Shown in pieces: positions 45,954-58,316 of a stretch of 64,000 bases of DNA. The position numbers were made by a program, and so were the translations under genes. Position 1 is the first letter of the stretch; each line of letters begins with the position of its first letter. Source of the stretch: Gaeumannomyces sp. JS-464 (Eukaryota; Ascomycota; Sordariomycetes; Magnaporthales; Magnaporthaceae); contig NGZR01000004.1 of NCBI GenBank assembly GCA_002197995.1, positions 2,542,001 through 2,606,000 of the forward strand, in the 5' to 3' direction. The notes under the pieces were generated by a model. The model had not been told where the DNA came from, ran no database searches, and saw only the letters and a program-made list of their open reading frames with translations.

Positions 45954-48900
45954 GTTGTCTGCCCCTGGCCGAGCATTGGGGCGCGGTGAGACTGGAGTTT
46001 TTAGATATTGCTTCACATTTTTCATACCTTTGGGCAGTTGGCTGTTTTTAATCTATTTGGGTTGCCATAGCTCATTGAATATTCGATAATGATTCAGCTC
46101 AATGGCTCCTTTATGCAGTCCTCTCACATCGTTCCGAGATTCATACTAGAACAGAGACTGGGAACGTTTTCCTAGCCTCGCCAACCCAAAGTCTCAACTT
46201 GATCTCGGAGACCTCGATAGTTTATTTACCGTATCTATACCCACCAAAGACACTGTGTCTCTGTCACCTGCAAGTCCCTGGTGAATGCGTCCTTGCTGGT
46301 GAGACGATGACCTGGCTACCACGGTCCAGGTCTGACGGTCATATGTGAGTCGCCGGCCGAGATCTCACAAAAACTGAAGCCCCACGGCTTCGGCGCCGTC
46401 TCGGTCTCCAGGAGCCCGGCCTTATCAATCAGTCGCCCCCCCCCCCCCCCCCCCCCCCCCCAAGACTGGAAGAACCTGGCGTAACCTCGAACCATAGGGC
46501 AAAAGGCTGGACAGAACGATACACGCAGTCACACCCGCCGTCCGCCGCCTTCTCCCCTTGGACTTGGAAAAAGTCATGTGCTGCTGCAAATGACCCCTGT
46601 GCGCAGACGACGCCCTACTGGGTAACATCAGGATTCCCCGACTCACGGATGTGACCTCCAAGAGCAGTAGCAAGCAACAGCAAAAGCCGCGTATAGCCCT
46701 TGCCGGCTCTCTGGGTCTGGGGCGGGCGGGCGGGCGGACAAAGCCCTCGCCCCGGGGGGGTTCTCTTTTGTCGGTCTGCTCGCCATGACACAAGAGGAAA
46801 CACCAGCTGGGCACAACACAAGATACAGCACCACAAAGCCTTCCCGCCCTCAGATCAGTGGAGGATATACGCGCTCGGGCAGCACCTGCACCACGGGGGG
46901 GAAGGACGCCGGCCTGACCCAACCTGCTGGAGGTGAGGCAAAGGGGAGGGGAGGACCGGCGGGTTCGTGTCGGTGGCATCTTGAACACTAACTAAATCGG
47001 AGAGTCTGTAACATGTGTGCCCGGGCAGGCTGGATTTGGTGCACGCGCAGGGAAAGGGGAAAAGAGACACGTATACACGCAATGGACTCATGAGAAGTCC
47101 GGACGAAGCCCCAGTAGAGCATGACAAATAGTAGGCGGGCTGTCTAGGGCGCCAAGTAGGCCGAGGCCGGTATATCTGTTTGACTCTAGCATGCCCATTG
47201 GACTGCTTTGATCAAGCCGAGACAGAAAGCCCAGTCCTCCAATATACCCTACCTACCATACCTACCTACCTACCCCCACCCCCACCCCTTTGTTTTTTTT
47301 TTCTCTTTCCAACGCAACAGCGTCGGTGTGACCGTCGACAAGTAGCACAGCCTGGCGGGGACCCGTGGAGCGACCCTCCCCATCACCCACGAGTTGGGCG
47401 CCGCGGTGGCTTGCATCTCGCCCCCGGCGCTGTTGCCGCCGTTTCTTCCCCTCCAGCTGAGAGGGGGCTACGGCTGCCTTTGTCCGACCTGGGCCATGAT
47501 GGGGACACCTTGTGTTTTTTTCCCCCTCACCTCTCACATCCACCCACACACCCCTACTTTCAGGCCTACAGCCAGAAAAAAGGCTGGGTTGGGTAGGTAG
47601 GTGACACACCAAACGTGGAGAAGGCGAGCGGACACAGTTTTTACCTGCTAGCTCAGGATTCTCTTTCTCCTGCGTAACGACCGCGTGGCGTGTAGTCTCT
47701 TGCCCCTGTCTCTGTGTGGCTGGCTTTACTCCTTTGACACGGGGGCTGGAAAGTGCGCATGTGTGCAGGCCACATGTCAACAAAAACCTGGGAGTGGAGA
47801 ATATATGTTCAACATTGCTACTGCTTGCTGTAGGCATCCGCATTGCATATTTTCCTTTCACATACGCTTCTATAGGTCCTTCGTGTTCTCCCCCTTTGAC
47901 CGGCCGGTTCTCTTGGAGCCCAGTCGTTGCGAACAGGGCGGCGCCCCGGTCACACTATTTTCGTTGATTGGGCCTTTTTTTTTTCCCCATAGGATTCGGG
48001 TTACACAGAACATCAAAGTGGGCATGACGATGATTCAGAGCCCAAGACATGGCACACGGCGATCACGGGAAGAAAAAAAAAAGTGAAAAAAAAAATGAAG
48101 GGCGTGTCGACCAGGACCGGGAAAGCTCAAGTGGGAACGGGGAAGGGTTGGGAAGAAGACAATAGGTGGTTCGAGCGTGCGCTATGCCATGGCCCGGAAG
48201 CCCCAACACGGGGAACGCATGTGTCTCTCATACACCAAACCGACCCATCAGGGCGTATCGTGGCGATCACGAGCCCGGGCGCGTGAGCGGCGGTGGTGGC
48301 CGCCCACCGGAAAGGGATTTTCCACTCGCAGGGGTTTGTTGGGACCGATGGCGCGCGAGACGGGGGACAAGCAGCAGCAGCAGCAGCAAGACGCCCGAGC
48401 CGAGCAACGGCCTAGCGAACGGCGACGATGGGGCCAGGAAAGGGCCAGCATCGCCCAGATGGGCCTTTGGTCCGACCTGACAATTTGCATTGTCCGACGC
48501 AGACGTGGAACTCTGAGGCGGCGAGATAACCAACAACGACAAGGGTTCTCGACTGGTCGGATGGACCCCCCCGGTTGGCCCTATCGTTTGTTCTGTCTTG
48601 GGGCTGTCTAGACCCTTGCGTTCCCGTCGGTCTATGGACCCGTGATGGCCCCGAGCAGGGAACGGCTGGCGGAGCTTTGATGAGAGAGGGGTGGCGTAGA
48701 TGGACGCGGCTAGACGTGTCGTGTAGGCGTGTCTATGGCTGAGCTTCAGAGATGCATTTTTTCTCTCTCCCCCGCCCGCCTGCCCGCTTGGAGCTGCATT
48801 CCGAGAGCCCCTGGCCACTCGCCCCATCACCATGCTGGTCCATCCATGGCATGAAACAATGGCGTGAACAGCCCAGGAATGGCGAACGGGCGACTGTGCA

Positions 48901-50304
48901 TGCCACGAGGCGTAGTCCCTCCCCTCCACTCCCTCCCGAACGGCGAGGGGAAAGAAGAGGCCAGCACTCTGGGGCTGCCGCCCTCCTCCGCCGGAGCCTC
49001 CAATAGGAAGGCTGGCAGTTATTAAACGGGCGCACCAGGAGAGCTCGTATCGGGGCCACCATGTCGCACAAAGCGCCAGCGAGGGGGGAAGTCGTCGGCA
49101 TCGTCACCGGTGCTTGCCGGCCTTTTTTTTTCCTCCTTCCTCCTACAGGCCCTTGCTGTTTTGGGATAGACGCCCTTGTGCCTTGTGATCCATCATCTGC
49201 CTTCCGACCTCCTCTCTTAGCCTCCCCTGCTGCTTTGCTGGCATTCCGTCCCCGACTTCTGGGAGCCTTTTCTTTGCCCGTGTGTAATTTGCTGTTCTCC
49301 CCTCTTGCATGCCGGCGTCCGGAGATAGCCGTTCTGGAAGGCCACAAGTGGCGGGAAGGGGCATGAAGTGGGAAAACTGGGGCCTGCTGGCGACGCAAAT
49401 GTGCAGCAGTAGCACCTGTGTATGCTCCCGTCTCCCGGAACGCAGCCCGACCCCCAGAATTTGTAACCCTTGACCATCGGGAAGCTGGCGGGTTGGCGGC
49501 GCCTCTCGGCCCCCAAATCAGTCGCCTCGCAGGAGACACGGCGGGTAACAGAGGCACCCCCCGTCATGGGCAGATGAGGCATGGAGAGGGCGGACAGAGC
49601 GTCACCGCGTAACTTCAACTTGCTCGGGGGCGACCAACCCCTTGGATCCCCGAGACGATCGAATCATGAAAATCTAGCCACCAGACGGGGCCTTGGCGAG
49701 AAGACGCTGTCCCCGTCCATGCCCAACGCCATGCAAGTCATCCCTAGCGTCGACCCCTGCGTCTATCCAGAACATGCAGCTATCCTTGATCCCATCCAGT
49801 AGAGTCTTCTGTAGGATTTTCCGAGAACCATGCTCCCAAATGCAAGCATTGCCATCCTTTGCATGCCGGCCAGTGCAGAAGGAGAGAAGAAGAAAGTAAA
49901 TGGTGATAATAAACATACAAATAACATATTATGTGTCAAATGAAAGAGACACCACGCCCGAGCCGGGTCGTCTAATCCATTGGATGGCTGACACTTACTC
50001 GATAGCCGGCGGCCACCTCGACCGTCGTCACCTTACCCTCTGCATACCCCCTTGCTGCCGTGGACTATGCTTCCGTCCATTTCATGTCCGGTCCCGTCAT
50101 GCAGCCCGTGGTCTCAACGCGGCCCGGCCAATACTCGTCACAACGGCCGAGTGGTGACTAGGGAGCAGTGGAACCTGGAAGGAGGGTGTGGGTTCGTGTG
50201 CGGGATACTCGTGTGTGTGTGTGTACGCGCCGTGCTAACAACTGCCTGCACGGAGGAAAGAATACGCAATGGTATTTTGGCCGGTGTTGCCCAGCAGCGC
50301 CCCG
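45954..50304. other. Long intergenic region, repeat-rich
   Basis: 4.35 kb without a recognisable gene. It holds a 26-base C tract (46436-46461), CTAC repeats (47251-47274), GCA triplets (48371-48388), several A/T homopolymers (47287-47296, 47976-47985, 48065-48096) and many short overlapping frames. It probably contains the 3' ends of the synthetase and BRCT genes and unknown regulatory DNA. Confidence 0.5.
46436..46461. repeat. C26 homopolymer
   Basis: 26 consecutive cytosines by direct count, in non-coding DNA. The exact length is unreliable given the homopolymer errors elsewhere in the window. Confidence 0.85.
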
Positions 50305-51675
50305 CTAGCTGCCGTTGTGGGTTCTTGTGTCGCCTTTCGTGGCAGCAGCAGCGGCCTCTGAACGGGTGGCCGCCCTGGAGAAGGCACCGTAGACGCTCTG
50401 CTGGCCACTCAGAGCAATCTTGAGGCTTGAGAACCTTGCCTCGGGTAGCCGTTGCCCCGCTTTGATGCTTTCCAGCACCCTGGTTGATGCCATGTCAGGA
50501 CCTTGCTGCATCAACGAAAATGGGGAAAGGAAGAGGAAGGAAAGGGAAGCAGGGTGGCACGGTGATACACAGTACACCGGCAGGCAGCAGAGACACGAGG
50601 TGACTGATCAGGAGACACCCCCTGGCCCAAGGTGTGAACGCATGGACAAAATATCGGAGCAGTGGTTCAGCACTCAGGGGCAGCGCGAAGGGCTTGCTTC
50701 GCGCTGTCTGTTCAGGGCTAGAAGGGGGTATTGAAGCCAGGAACAAACACTCACCAATTAACATCGACGTACTTTATCCCACAGCCTCTAGTACGCAGAA
50801 TCTCCCTCTCCAGCTTGCCACCGGCGAGGCCCCCGCCGGCACCGACAGCCGAAGCGGAGGAGGCAGAAACAGGGCGGCCGAGTATAACATGCGTGACCTG
50901 GCGGCGGCCCAAGTGGATGGTCATGCGGGCGCCGTTCTCGGCCAGCATATGCTTGAGCCTGTGGTCCAAGATGTGCGGATGCATGCTCCCATTAACGTAG
51001 ATGACCAGGCCGTCGAATATGCCTTTTGGCTGTTCCGCCTGTCCTCCCGCGCCTCGTCCTCGGGCGCCGGGCTGCCAGTGCCTCTTCGGCCGTGGCGGCA
51101 CGAGGGGGGCGGCGATGACGGCACAGACTGGACGCCGTAGCCAAAGGGATCAGATACATCCGTGCTACTCCTCTGGGGCGCGGTGCGTTCTGCGCATGCC
51201 GTTGATGATATTGGTTGTGACGATGTTGGCACTGCAGAAGCAGAAGCTCTAGCCGGTGCCACCGAGCCGCCTGGCTGTTTGGGTGGCTGCTTGTCCTTTG
51301 CAGCCGGGCCGCGCAGCATGTCGAGGACGCTGGTGGCAGCACGGGCACGCACCTCGCGGGCACAACCATGCCGAGCCGTTTGTCAAAGTCTTTGCTGCCG
51401 GCGCCGACGGTGTCCGAGATGCGCTCGCCGCCGCCGTGGCCGGCCCGGAACTGAGAGCCCAGCTTGGCGGCACGGCTCTCACGCCAGCCTAGAGGCCCTG
51501 TCGTCTCAGGCCGCTGGTGGCCGAGCGAGACGGCATTCCAGGGGTCGAAGCGGCGGCCATACACCGGCTCGGCGGCCTTCCGCGGGTTCTGGGGCTGCGG
51601 CCTTGGCTTCGGCCTGTCAGGGGCTCCGGATCGTCCGTCTCGGGCCCCCACGGCCGGGTCTGGCCCTGGCGACAT
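50305..51675 (-). CDS. BRCT-domain protein, possible DNA-repair factor, with several frame breaks
   Basis: Exons 51675-50755 and 50479-50305 on the minus strand (275-nt intron, GTGAGT..CAG, splitting a Trp codon). The joined length is about 365 residues. The N-terminus is Pro-rich, then RFDPWNAVSLGHQRPE, GWRESRAAKLGSQFRAG and RISDTVGAGSKDFDKRL, a conserved block. After a Ser-rich linker comes one BRCT domain: GIFDGLVIYVNGSMHP, LKHMLAENGARMTIHLGRRQVTHVI, KLEREI, CGIKYVDVNWVLESIKAG with the hallmark Trp. Such single-BRCT proteins are widespread in filamentous ascomycetes and are sometimes labelled REV1-like, but no polymerase domain follows. Nuclear phospho-protein binding is inferred. Frame changes: a base missing at 51358-51360, one extra C around 51104-51109, and two missing between about 51020 and 51060. 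The order of the last three is less certain. Confidence 0.78.
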
Positions 51676-52293
51676 GGTTTGCTCGGCAGGGCACAGCACG
51701 GCCCACATGACCCCCTGCTGGTCGCAGCGCCACGGCACTCTCCGACCGAGAGATGGGACAGCCTGGCCGACTGGCGCAGTTCGGGCAGGGGGCGTATGTA
51801 GGGCGCCACTTGGCCGTCGGGTGTGTATCTGATGCGCACCCGATGGCGGCCAAAGCAACGAGGCAAAAGCCTGAGGGAAAGGGGGTGTGCGTTCGGGTTA
51901 CGCAAGTGGTGGGGCCCGAAAGAAGGTTCGTTCGACGAACCGCCCGACCGCTGTCAGGACGAGAGGCCAACCCGGCTCCAGAGGGCACAGAAGGTTACGG
52001 CCCAGTCGAGTTCGTGTGGGTGGGTGCCTGATCCGGCAGCTGGGCCAGGGATCTTGTCGTCATCCGAAAGGGCTGAAACGAACTTGCAGGCGCATTCCCA
52101 CCACTTTGGCTTTTGGGAAACCTCTCGGCCGGGTGTCCCAGTGTCCCAGTGTCCCAGGCTGCAAGGCCCCGGCACCTTGTTGACGGGCTGTGGCGTCTCG
52201 CACGGGTTTGCTGGGACGGATGGGACAGAGCGTCGAGTCAGATGCGCACCCGATTGCTGTCTGCGTCTGTTGTGTCTGTGTTTATTTGTGCTG

Positions 52294-52332
52294 TTGTCGT
52301 TGTCGTTGTCGTTGTCGTCCTCGTCCTCGTCC
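52294..52332. repeat. (TTGTCG)4 followed by TCC/TCG units
   Basis: Four tandem TTGTCG hexamers run into alternating TCC and TCG triplets in non-coding DNA. Confidence 0.85.
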
Positions 52333-52707
52333 TGGTCGTCGTGTTGCTGGATTGGATTTCCCGCGGGCGCATGCGCGGGTTTGATGTTTTGTTTGTTGTT
52401 GTTTTGGGACCTATGGATGGCCGAGTCTGTGCTGGAGACCGGCCAGCGTGAAGAGTGCAAATCCAAGTGGGCTTCGCCTCTTTGTTGCACGGGTCTCGGC
52501 ATCAACTCGTTGGCGGGTCCAGCATCACGAATGACTGGCTCTCCCAGCAATGCTCGGGACTGCTGCCGAGCGATCTCAACGCCACCAAATCGGCTGCCAG
52601 GCTAACCCTGCTGCCGCTGCATGTCATATGTTAGGCGCTAAGTCTCCAAACACGCCAGTGTCCGGCCAATCAGCGTGGCTGGAGACACTGCGACAACAAC
52701 AAGGCCC

Positions 52708-52708
<1 letters not shown>

Positions 52709-52743
<35 letters not shown>
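52709..52743. repeat. (AC)17 dinucleotide microsatellite
   Basis: 35 bases of uninterrupted alternating A and C, the longest dinucleotide repeat in the window. Confidence 0.95.
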
Positions 52744-52744
<1 letters not shown>

Positions 52745-55484
52745 CGACACAGACCATGGCGCTTGCCTCGAATCGCCGCCTGCTTCACATTCCTCTTCCG
52801 ACAGAGCTCGTGTGGGTGGGCTGGTGCGTTTGTTTTTCCCCGCCTCGCCATCGTCTGAGAATCCAGTCTGAGAATCCAGTACCATTGCAGTCCATCAAGG
52901 CCTTGGCAAAAGGGGACACCCAAAGCGACACTGCACACTGTCCGCGTGCAGTGCAACAAAGCACCGCGCCACGCTTACGACAAAACCCACGCTGCACCGG
53001 CGCAGGCAGTCTGCACGGCAGCGGCAGCAGATCAAGGACGGTTGAGAGTGGGGGGGTTTGTCCAGCTGTTGCGGTCCCTTGCCACGAATCCGCGAGCTTC
53101 CTCCCCAGGGGCCTAGAAGCACCGCACAATGCACGCTGCACCATGGCTCACACGGCGCCGCCGTTGTGCGATGAGTGCTGCCGCTTATACAGGCGGGCAG
53201 GCAGGTACAGGACACACATATGCATGCACATATTTCTCCACGTTGTCAACGCACAAACAGCCGTGGAAGCGGCGCGCAGAAGCATGCGTGGCCATTCCCG
53301 TACCACAACCGACTCCCTCGACTCTCGCCTCGCACCGCCACCCGGGCTTTCTTCGTCTGGTTCGCTTCCTTCCGTATAATCCCATATTCCTCCCCTGTCG
53401 AGGAACGACACGACAGGAGTTCGAGCCAAAAGAAAGTGTTGGCTGTTTCCCAGCTTCGGTATACGAGCCCTGACTGTAACCGGCCTTTGTTTTTCTCCCC
53501 GACGAGCTTAACTCCTCCGTAGCGTCCGCGTATGTGTCGGTGTGACAGTGGAGGCGGTAGGGTGATGCGTAGGTAGGTACCCAAGCCCGCTGTCTATTCT
53601 GCTACCGAGCTTCTCCTATCTCGAACGTCCTGGATCTGATCGCCGGTGCACCGGCTTGGCTCCGGCGGGCGCCAGGCGAAACCAGTCGTAGACTCTCCCA
53701 ACAGCGCCCATCAGACGCACCAAGGCCCGGCTGTCAAAACAGCGCAGATGCTGGCAGCCAGCCCATGCGCCGTGTCCCAACGTCGAAACCCAGCGGGCAC
53801 ACCAGGCTAGCCTTGTTTTGTGGCCCAAGTATGAAGCCAGCCGTGCCCATGCGCCCAATCGGGATATAATCAGGAGACGGGGCTGCTGTGCTTGTGGTGT
53901 TTTGCTGGCCGTGCAGTTCTAACTGCATGCCGGCCATGTAGGACGTGCATCACCAAGCAGGACGATGCTGCAGCTTCTTTTTTAGGGAGAGACCACGATC
54001 CTTTTCCAGACTCTTCTGAACTCACACGCCCCCTTTTGACACAGCTAATCTCTTCCTCCACGGCGGCGGGAAGACAGCGGCCTTACGCGTGCGCAACAGT
54101 GCACAGAGGCCCTCGGCCGAGACGAGCCGGTAAGTCAAGAATCTGATACCGAGTCTGGGAGCGAGGATGATCGTGCGCACAAAGCAAGTTCCGCCACATT
54201 ACACGTAGCTTTTATCCTCTGCTGGCTGTTTTCTGCACTTTTCTGCCCTTCTACTGATGTCCTCCCCTTTCAGGCCTAGTCTTTTCGGTTTAATCTTTTG
54301 TCCCTCCTTCTGCTTGCGTATCTCTCGACAAAAGCCTACCAAAGCGCGTTTGCCCCTGGATTCATGAGATGCCGACTGACTGGGCCTTCATGCTTGGACA
54401 GTTGCTCCCCACGCAAGCCAAGCCGACGCGGTGCATAGAAGATCCTCCCAACTTCGAAACCTGCTTATCCCACATCCCGGGCTCCTGCCCGGATTCCTGG
54501 TCGCCCAAAGGCCACTCCCTGGGCGTGCTGAAGCCGAGAACGTCCTCCCCTGAATCCCCGAGGTTTCAACGGCAGCTTGCATGCAGAGGGAAACAAACAC
54601 ATGTGACATACATTGGGGCACAGACGACACTCCGAAATGCGGTGGTTTCTTGACTAACCTTGCCCTTGCTGCCCTCTTGCTGCTGGCCCAGGTAGTCTAG
54701 ATGCTCAGACAGGCATAGAGCAGGTAAATGCGGACTCCGACTACCGAGGGAAGCGGCATGATGTACTTTCCATCCCAAGGTGTGAGCCGTCGGGGAACCC
54801 CCGCCGGGAGGATTCATGCAAGGCCTCGGCCTCAACTGGCTGATGGCATGTACCTGATGGCTACCAAGATTCCCGAGTATCCGCGTCCATCGATCGTCCT
54901 TGATCGGTAGCTCATTCTCGGTATCGCTGCCGAGTCTGTGCCATGTCCTGCTACGGCGCGAACTACCTGTATCCAGGATAAGAGCCTAGGAGCTGGTGTA
55001 TCGTGGTATATAAAAGCACCCCGGGAATCGGAGGTGATGACATTTGCTCCGTATCCACCATATGCTCTGCCCTATGAAAACAGGAAACATTACTGGGCAC
55101 GCCTGCCATGGTCCCTGGAGAACATCAGAGGAGTGAGGCGAGATCATGGGACGGAAAGGACTCTCGGTATTGTCCAGCCCATCCATCGCCTTTTGACTCG
55201 GCTTTGGGACGGGAGCCCCTTACCTCGGCATATACGAGCGGATAGCTGAAGTAGCGAAGCCAAAGGACCGGCAGCCGCGGGCTATGCCGCTTTCCCGCTC
55301 GTGTCCACAGTCTCTGCCCGAGTCTCTCTGTTCTGTCCTGGAATCCCATGTTCGAGCCGAGCGGAACCTGCCAGTGTTCCTCTGGATAGATCCGTACAGT
55401 TACTGGGACTTTTGTCTGTGCCGTTTAGAGCACGACGGTCACTCATACACGACATTGCGTGATCGCCAGAGCCCGGAGTGAAGA

Positions 55485-55519
55485 CGCACGCACGCACGCA
55501 CACGCACACGCACACGCAC
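55485..55519. repeat. CGCA/CACACG tandem repeat
   Basis: Tandem CGCA units grade into CACACG units in non-coding DNA. Confidence 0.85.
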
Positions 55520-56584
55520 TGTGATACGCAACACCGACGACTATCCCCCATGCAGGTTCTCTCTGTATTCTCCCCTCTCTTTAATCTCATCGGGCTTCAG
55601 GCCACTCACGGACTGTATTTGGTGGTCAACATGCTACAAGACAAGAAATACTTTGCCAGACATAAAACTCGTAGAGGGCAAACGGATTCAGTAGAATCCT
55701 ACTCGAGTCTCACAAAGGTGAAAAGGGGTTTTGACACTAGAGGCAGCAATATCAGACACGGCAGGATGCGGAGGACGGTGCCGGCGGAGAACGGAGACAC
55801 CATCGGCGGAAGTAGAGTGCGGGTGGCACATTTTACATATGCGAATCATCTGTGCATCCGTCGCGCCGTCGTGCAAATGCAACTGTAGCACGCTGCAAGG
55901 AGCAACAGTACAGCAGCGGAAGAAAGGGAGAGAAAGCAAGAAGAAAAACAACGCCTTTCTATCGAAGCATGGGGAAGCACAGAAGGGCGATCAACGCAGG
56001 TTGGAAACGTGGGCACGAGTCCACCTCTCTACGACTACCTCTCGTTGCTGCATTTTTGGTGACTGCCCGCACGTTCCTACCGCCGCTATCTCCTCCCACC
56101 CTTCCCATCCACGCCGCCTGCGGGATGTACTACGACACCTGCATCGCGTGCGTGGTCTGCTCCCCTCCCAGGGGGGGCGCACTGCAGCTCCGAGCGGGCA
56201 CACACCCGCGCATTGGCTTCATGCAGTGTTGCCTGGGGCCTCTTATCGGGACGGACAAATGAGGGATACCGTGACTACGGCTGCGGGTAGCGCAGAAGAG
56301 GACGGGCAAATAGGGAGGGAGGCAAGGAAACTGAAAAGAGCCAGTCAGGAGGGCCTCTGTGAAGACTCCCTTTTTCCATGTCCAAATCTCAAAGCTGACA
56401 AGGGGCAGCTGATGAGCAAGTATCCAAGAGACGCACATAAGCAGGTTTGTGAAGAGAACAGCACATTAGGGAGGGGGACTGGCGTAGCGCAAGCCCGAAA
56501 ATACCGAGTGGATGAAGAAGGCAAGCCGTCAGTCCCAGTCTATCGTCTGTCACCTGGGCGACACCACACCACACTCGCACCACA

Positions 56585-56617
56585 CCCCCCCCCCCCCCCC
56601 CCCCCTTTTTTTTTTTT
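56585..56617. repeat. C21-T12 compound homopolymer
   Basis: 21 cytosines are followed directly by 12 thymines, a pure pyrimidine tract of 33 bases. Confidence 0.88.
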
Positions 56618-58288
56618 CATTCTACGTAGGTTAAGTCTGCCTCCATGCCGGGTAGCCGCCGAACTTGTTATGCACCGCGCCGTAATGGGCTTGCATGCAG
56701 CCATGCGACAGGCGGAACGGTGCCTTCATCTACCCCGAGCATTTATTGCCTTTGCGCTGCCAAGGAACCAAAAAAAATCACCGCGCCTCCCTCCCCGGGA
56801 TGGCAAGGCCAAGAAGGAGATGTAGGGGCGGGCAGGCGGGCACGCTTTCTTGTCACCCTGGCCGGCTGGCGACCTCCGGGCTGTTGCTTGATCGAAGTGG
56901 ATGGATCCGTGGTGCCATCAGGCGGGAAAAGGGATATGGGTTATGGGAGGCGGATCGTGTCTCTTTGCGTACATTGAGTACCTCTAGGCAGGCATTTGGG
57001 TATCACAGTCAGAGCAGGACCCTCCTGCCATTGCTCCCTCCTCTACTGCCTCTTTGGCTCAAATGGGGCAACGGGAGAGGAGAGCCCATTTCCTAGCCAC
57101 CTCCACTCTAGCCAAGTCGACGGGCTACGGGTGACGACCCGTCCCCAAGGCCAACTTTGGCCGGCGCAGCTTCCATGCGAGAGACATGCCAGTCAAGGAT
57201 GGGCAGAGAAAAAAAAAAGGGCTCGGATACTTTGCTGCTGGAGACCAGCGGGCTAAGGCAGCCTCCCGCGTTTTTAGCTATATGTAGCCTGCACGTACGG
57301 GGCGCATGTAATGTAATGCATGCGGCTGCAGATCACAAGCAGAAGAAAAAAAGGAGCCCCCCGCCTCCATGCTTTCGCCACTTTCCCAGCAGTCGCCGGC
57401 TCGGGACCGTCTGCGTCTAGAAGCTGAAAGCGGGAGGGCAGAGCCCATGATATGCGGGCACGCGCGGGGATGGGGCGGGGAGGATGGGAAGCGAGCCACC
57501 TTGGACCGCAAGGTTGCAGGCGAGGCTCTCCCATCTGACATATAATACATGACTCTCTGCAAGGTCTAAAAAGGAGAGGAGCCGGCGAGGGCAAGCTGGC
57601 TGCGCCGGTCGTGGCCCTGGGGCTGGAAGAGACTCTAGCTTGGAGGGGGGCAAAGCAGGCGCAAAATGCGAGTCTAAATGGTGTTGCAAAACGCAAGCGC
57701 AGGGCCAAGGCCGAGTTGAGTCAAGCAAGGGAGGGTTGCAAGGCGGCGACCAAGATACACGCACGGCAGAACGTGGGACGGCGTCCCATTGGCAAAAGCA
57801 CACGCAAGGCAAGGATTGGGGGGAGAGGGAAAGGCAGAGAGGCAAGAAAAAGCAGCGAATCCGCGCGGGAGAAAAAAAAAAAGTTTCCCGCCGGACCAAT
57901 GTATGACGCCGATTGCATCCTCGATCTTCTGTACATATTCGTACATGAAGCAGCACTACTGTCGCTGCCATGCAGGTGTCCCGATGCCTGCACTGCAGGA
58001 GACGAGGCAGGGCCGCCGGCCTGGACTGGGCTGGCTGAGCCCCGCGGATCGATACTCGGGGGGAAAAAAAGGCTGGCCTCTGCGCCGGCAGGTGTCTGCA
58101 ATGCAGCAAAGACAAAAAAAGCATATCTCCATCGATCTGCCTAATGCATTGCCTCCTCCCCCCCCGGGCTGGCCCTGCCGGGCCAAAAACGGGGGCTGGC
58201 CGGCGCGCGCAGGATGGGATGGGCGAAGGAGGGAAAGAGAAGGGGGTTCGGCAAGACGAGCGCGCAATATAGGCACCAGACTTGTCTT

Positions 58289-58316
58289 CTGTCTGTCTGT
58301 CTGTCTGTCTGTCCGT
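58289..58316. repeat. (CTGT)n tetranucleotide repeat
   Basis: Tandem CTGT/TGTC units, about six perfect copies, end in two degenerate GTCC units. Confidence 0.88.

Noticed and set aside
52709..52743. CRISPR-like or telomere-like repeat
   Set aside because: It is a simple AC dinucleotide run with no spacer structure and no TTAGGG units. Telomeric repeats are absent from the window.
55731..56825. 364-codon plus-strand frame in the gene-free tail
   Set aside because: It crosses the C21T12 tract, which decodes to Pro/Phe runs, and has no domain or intron support.
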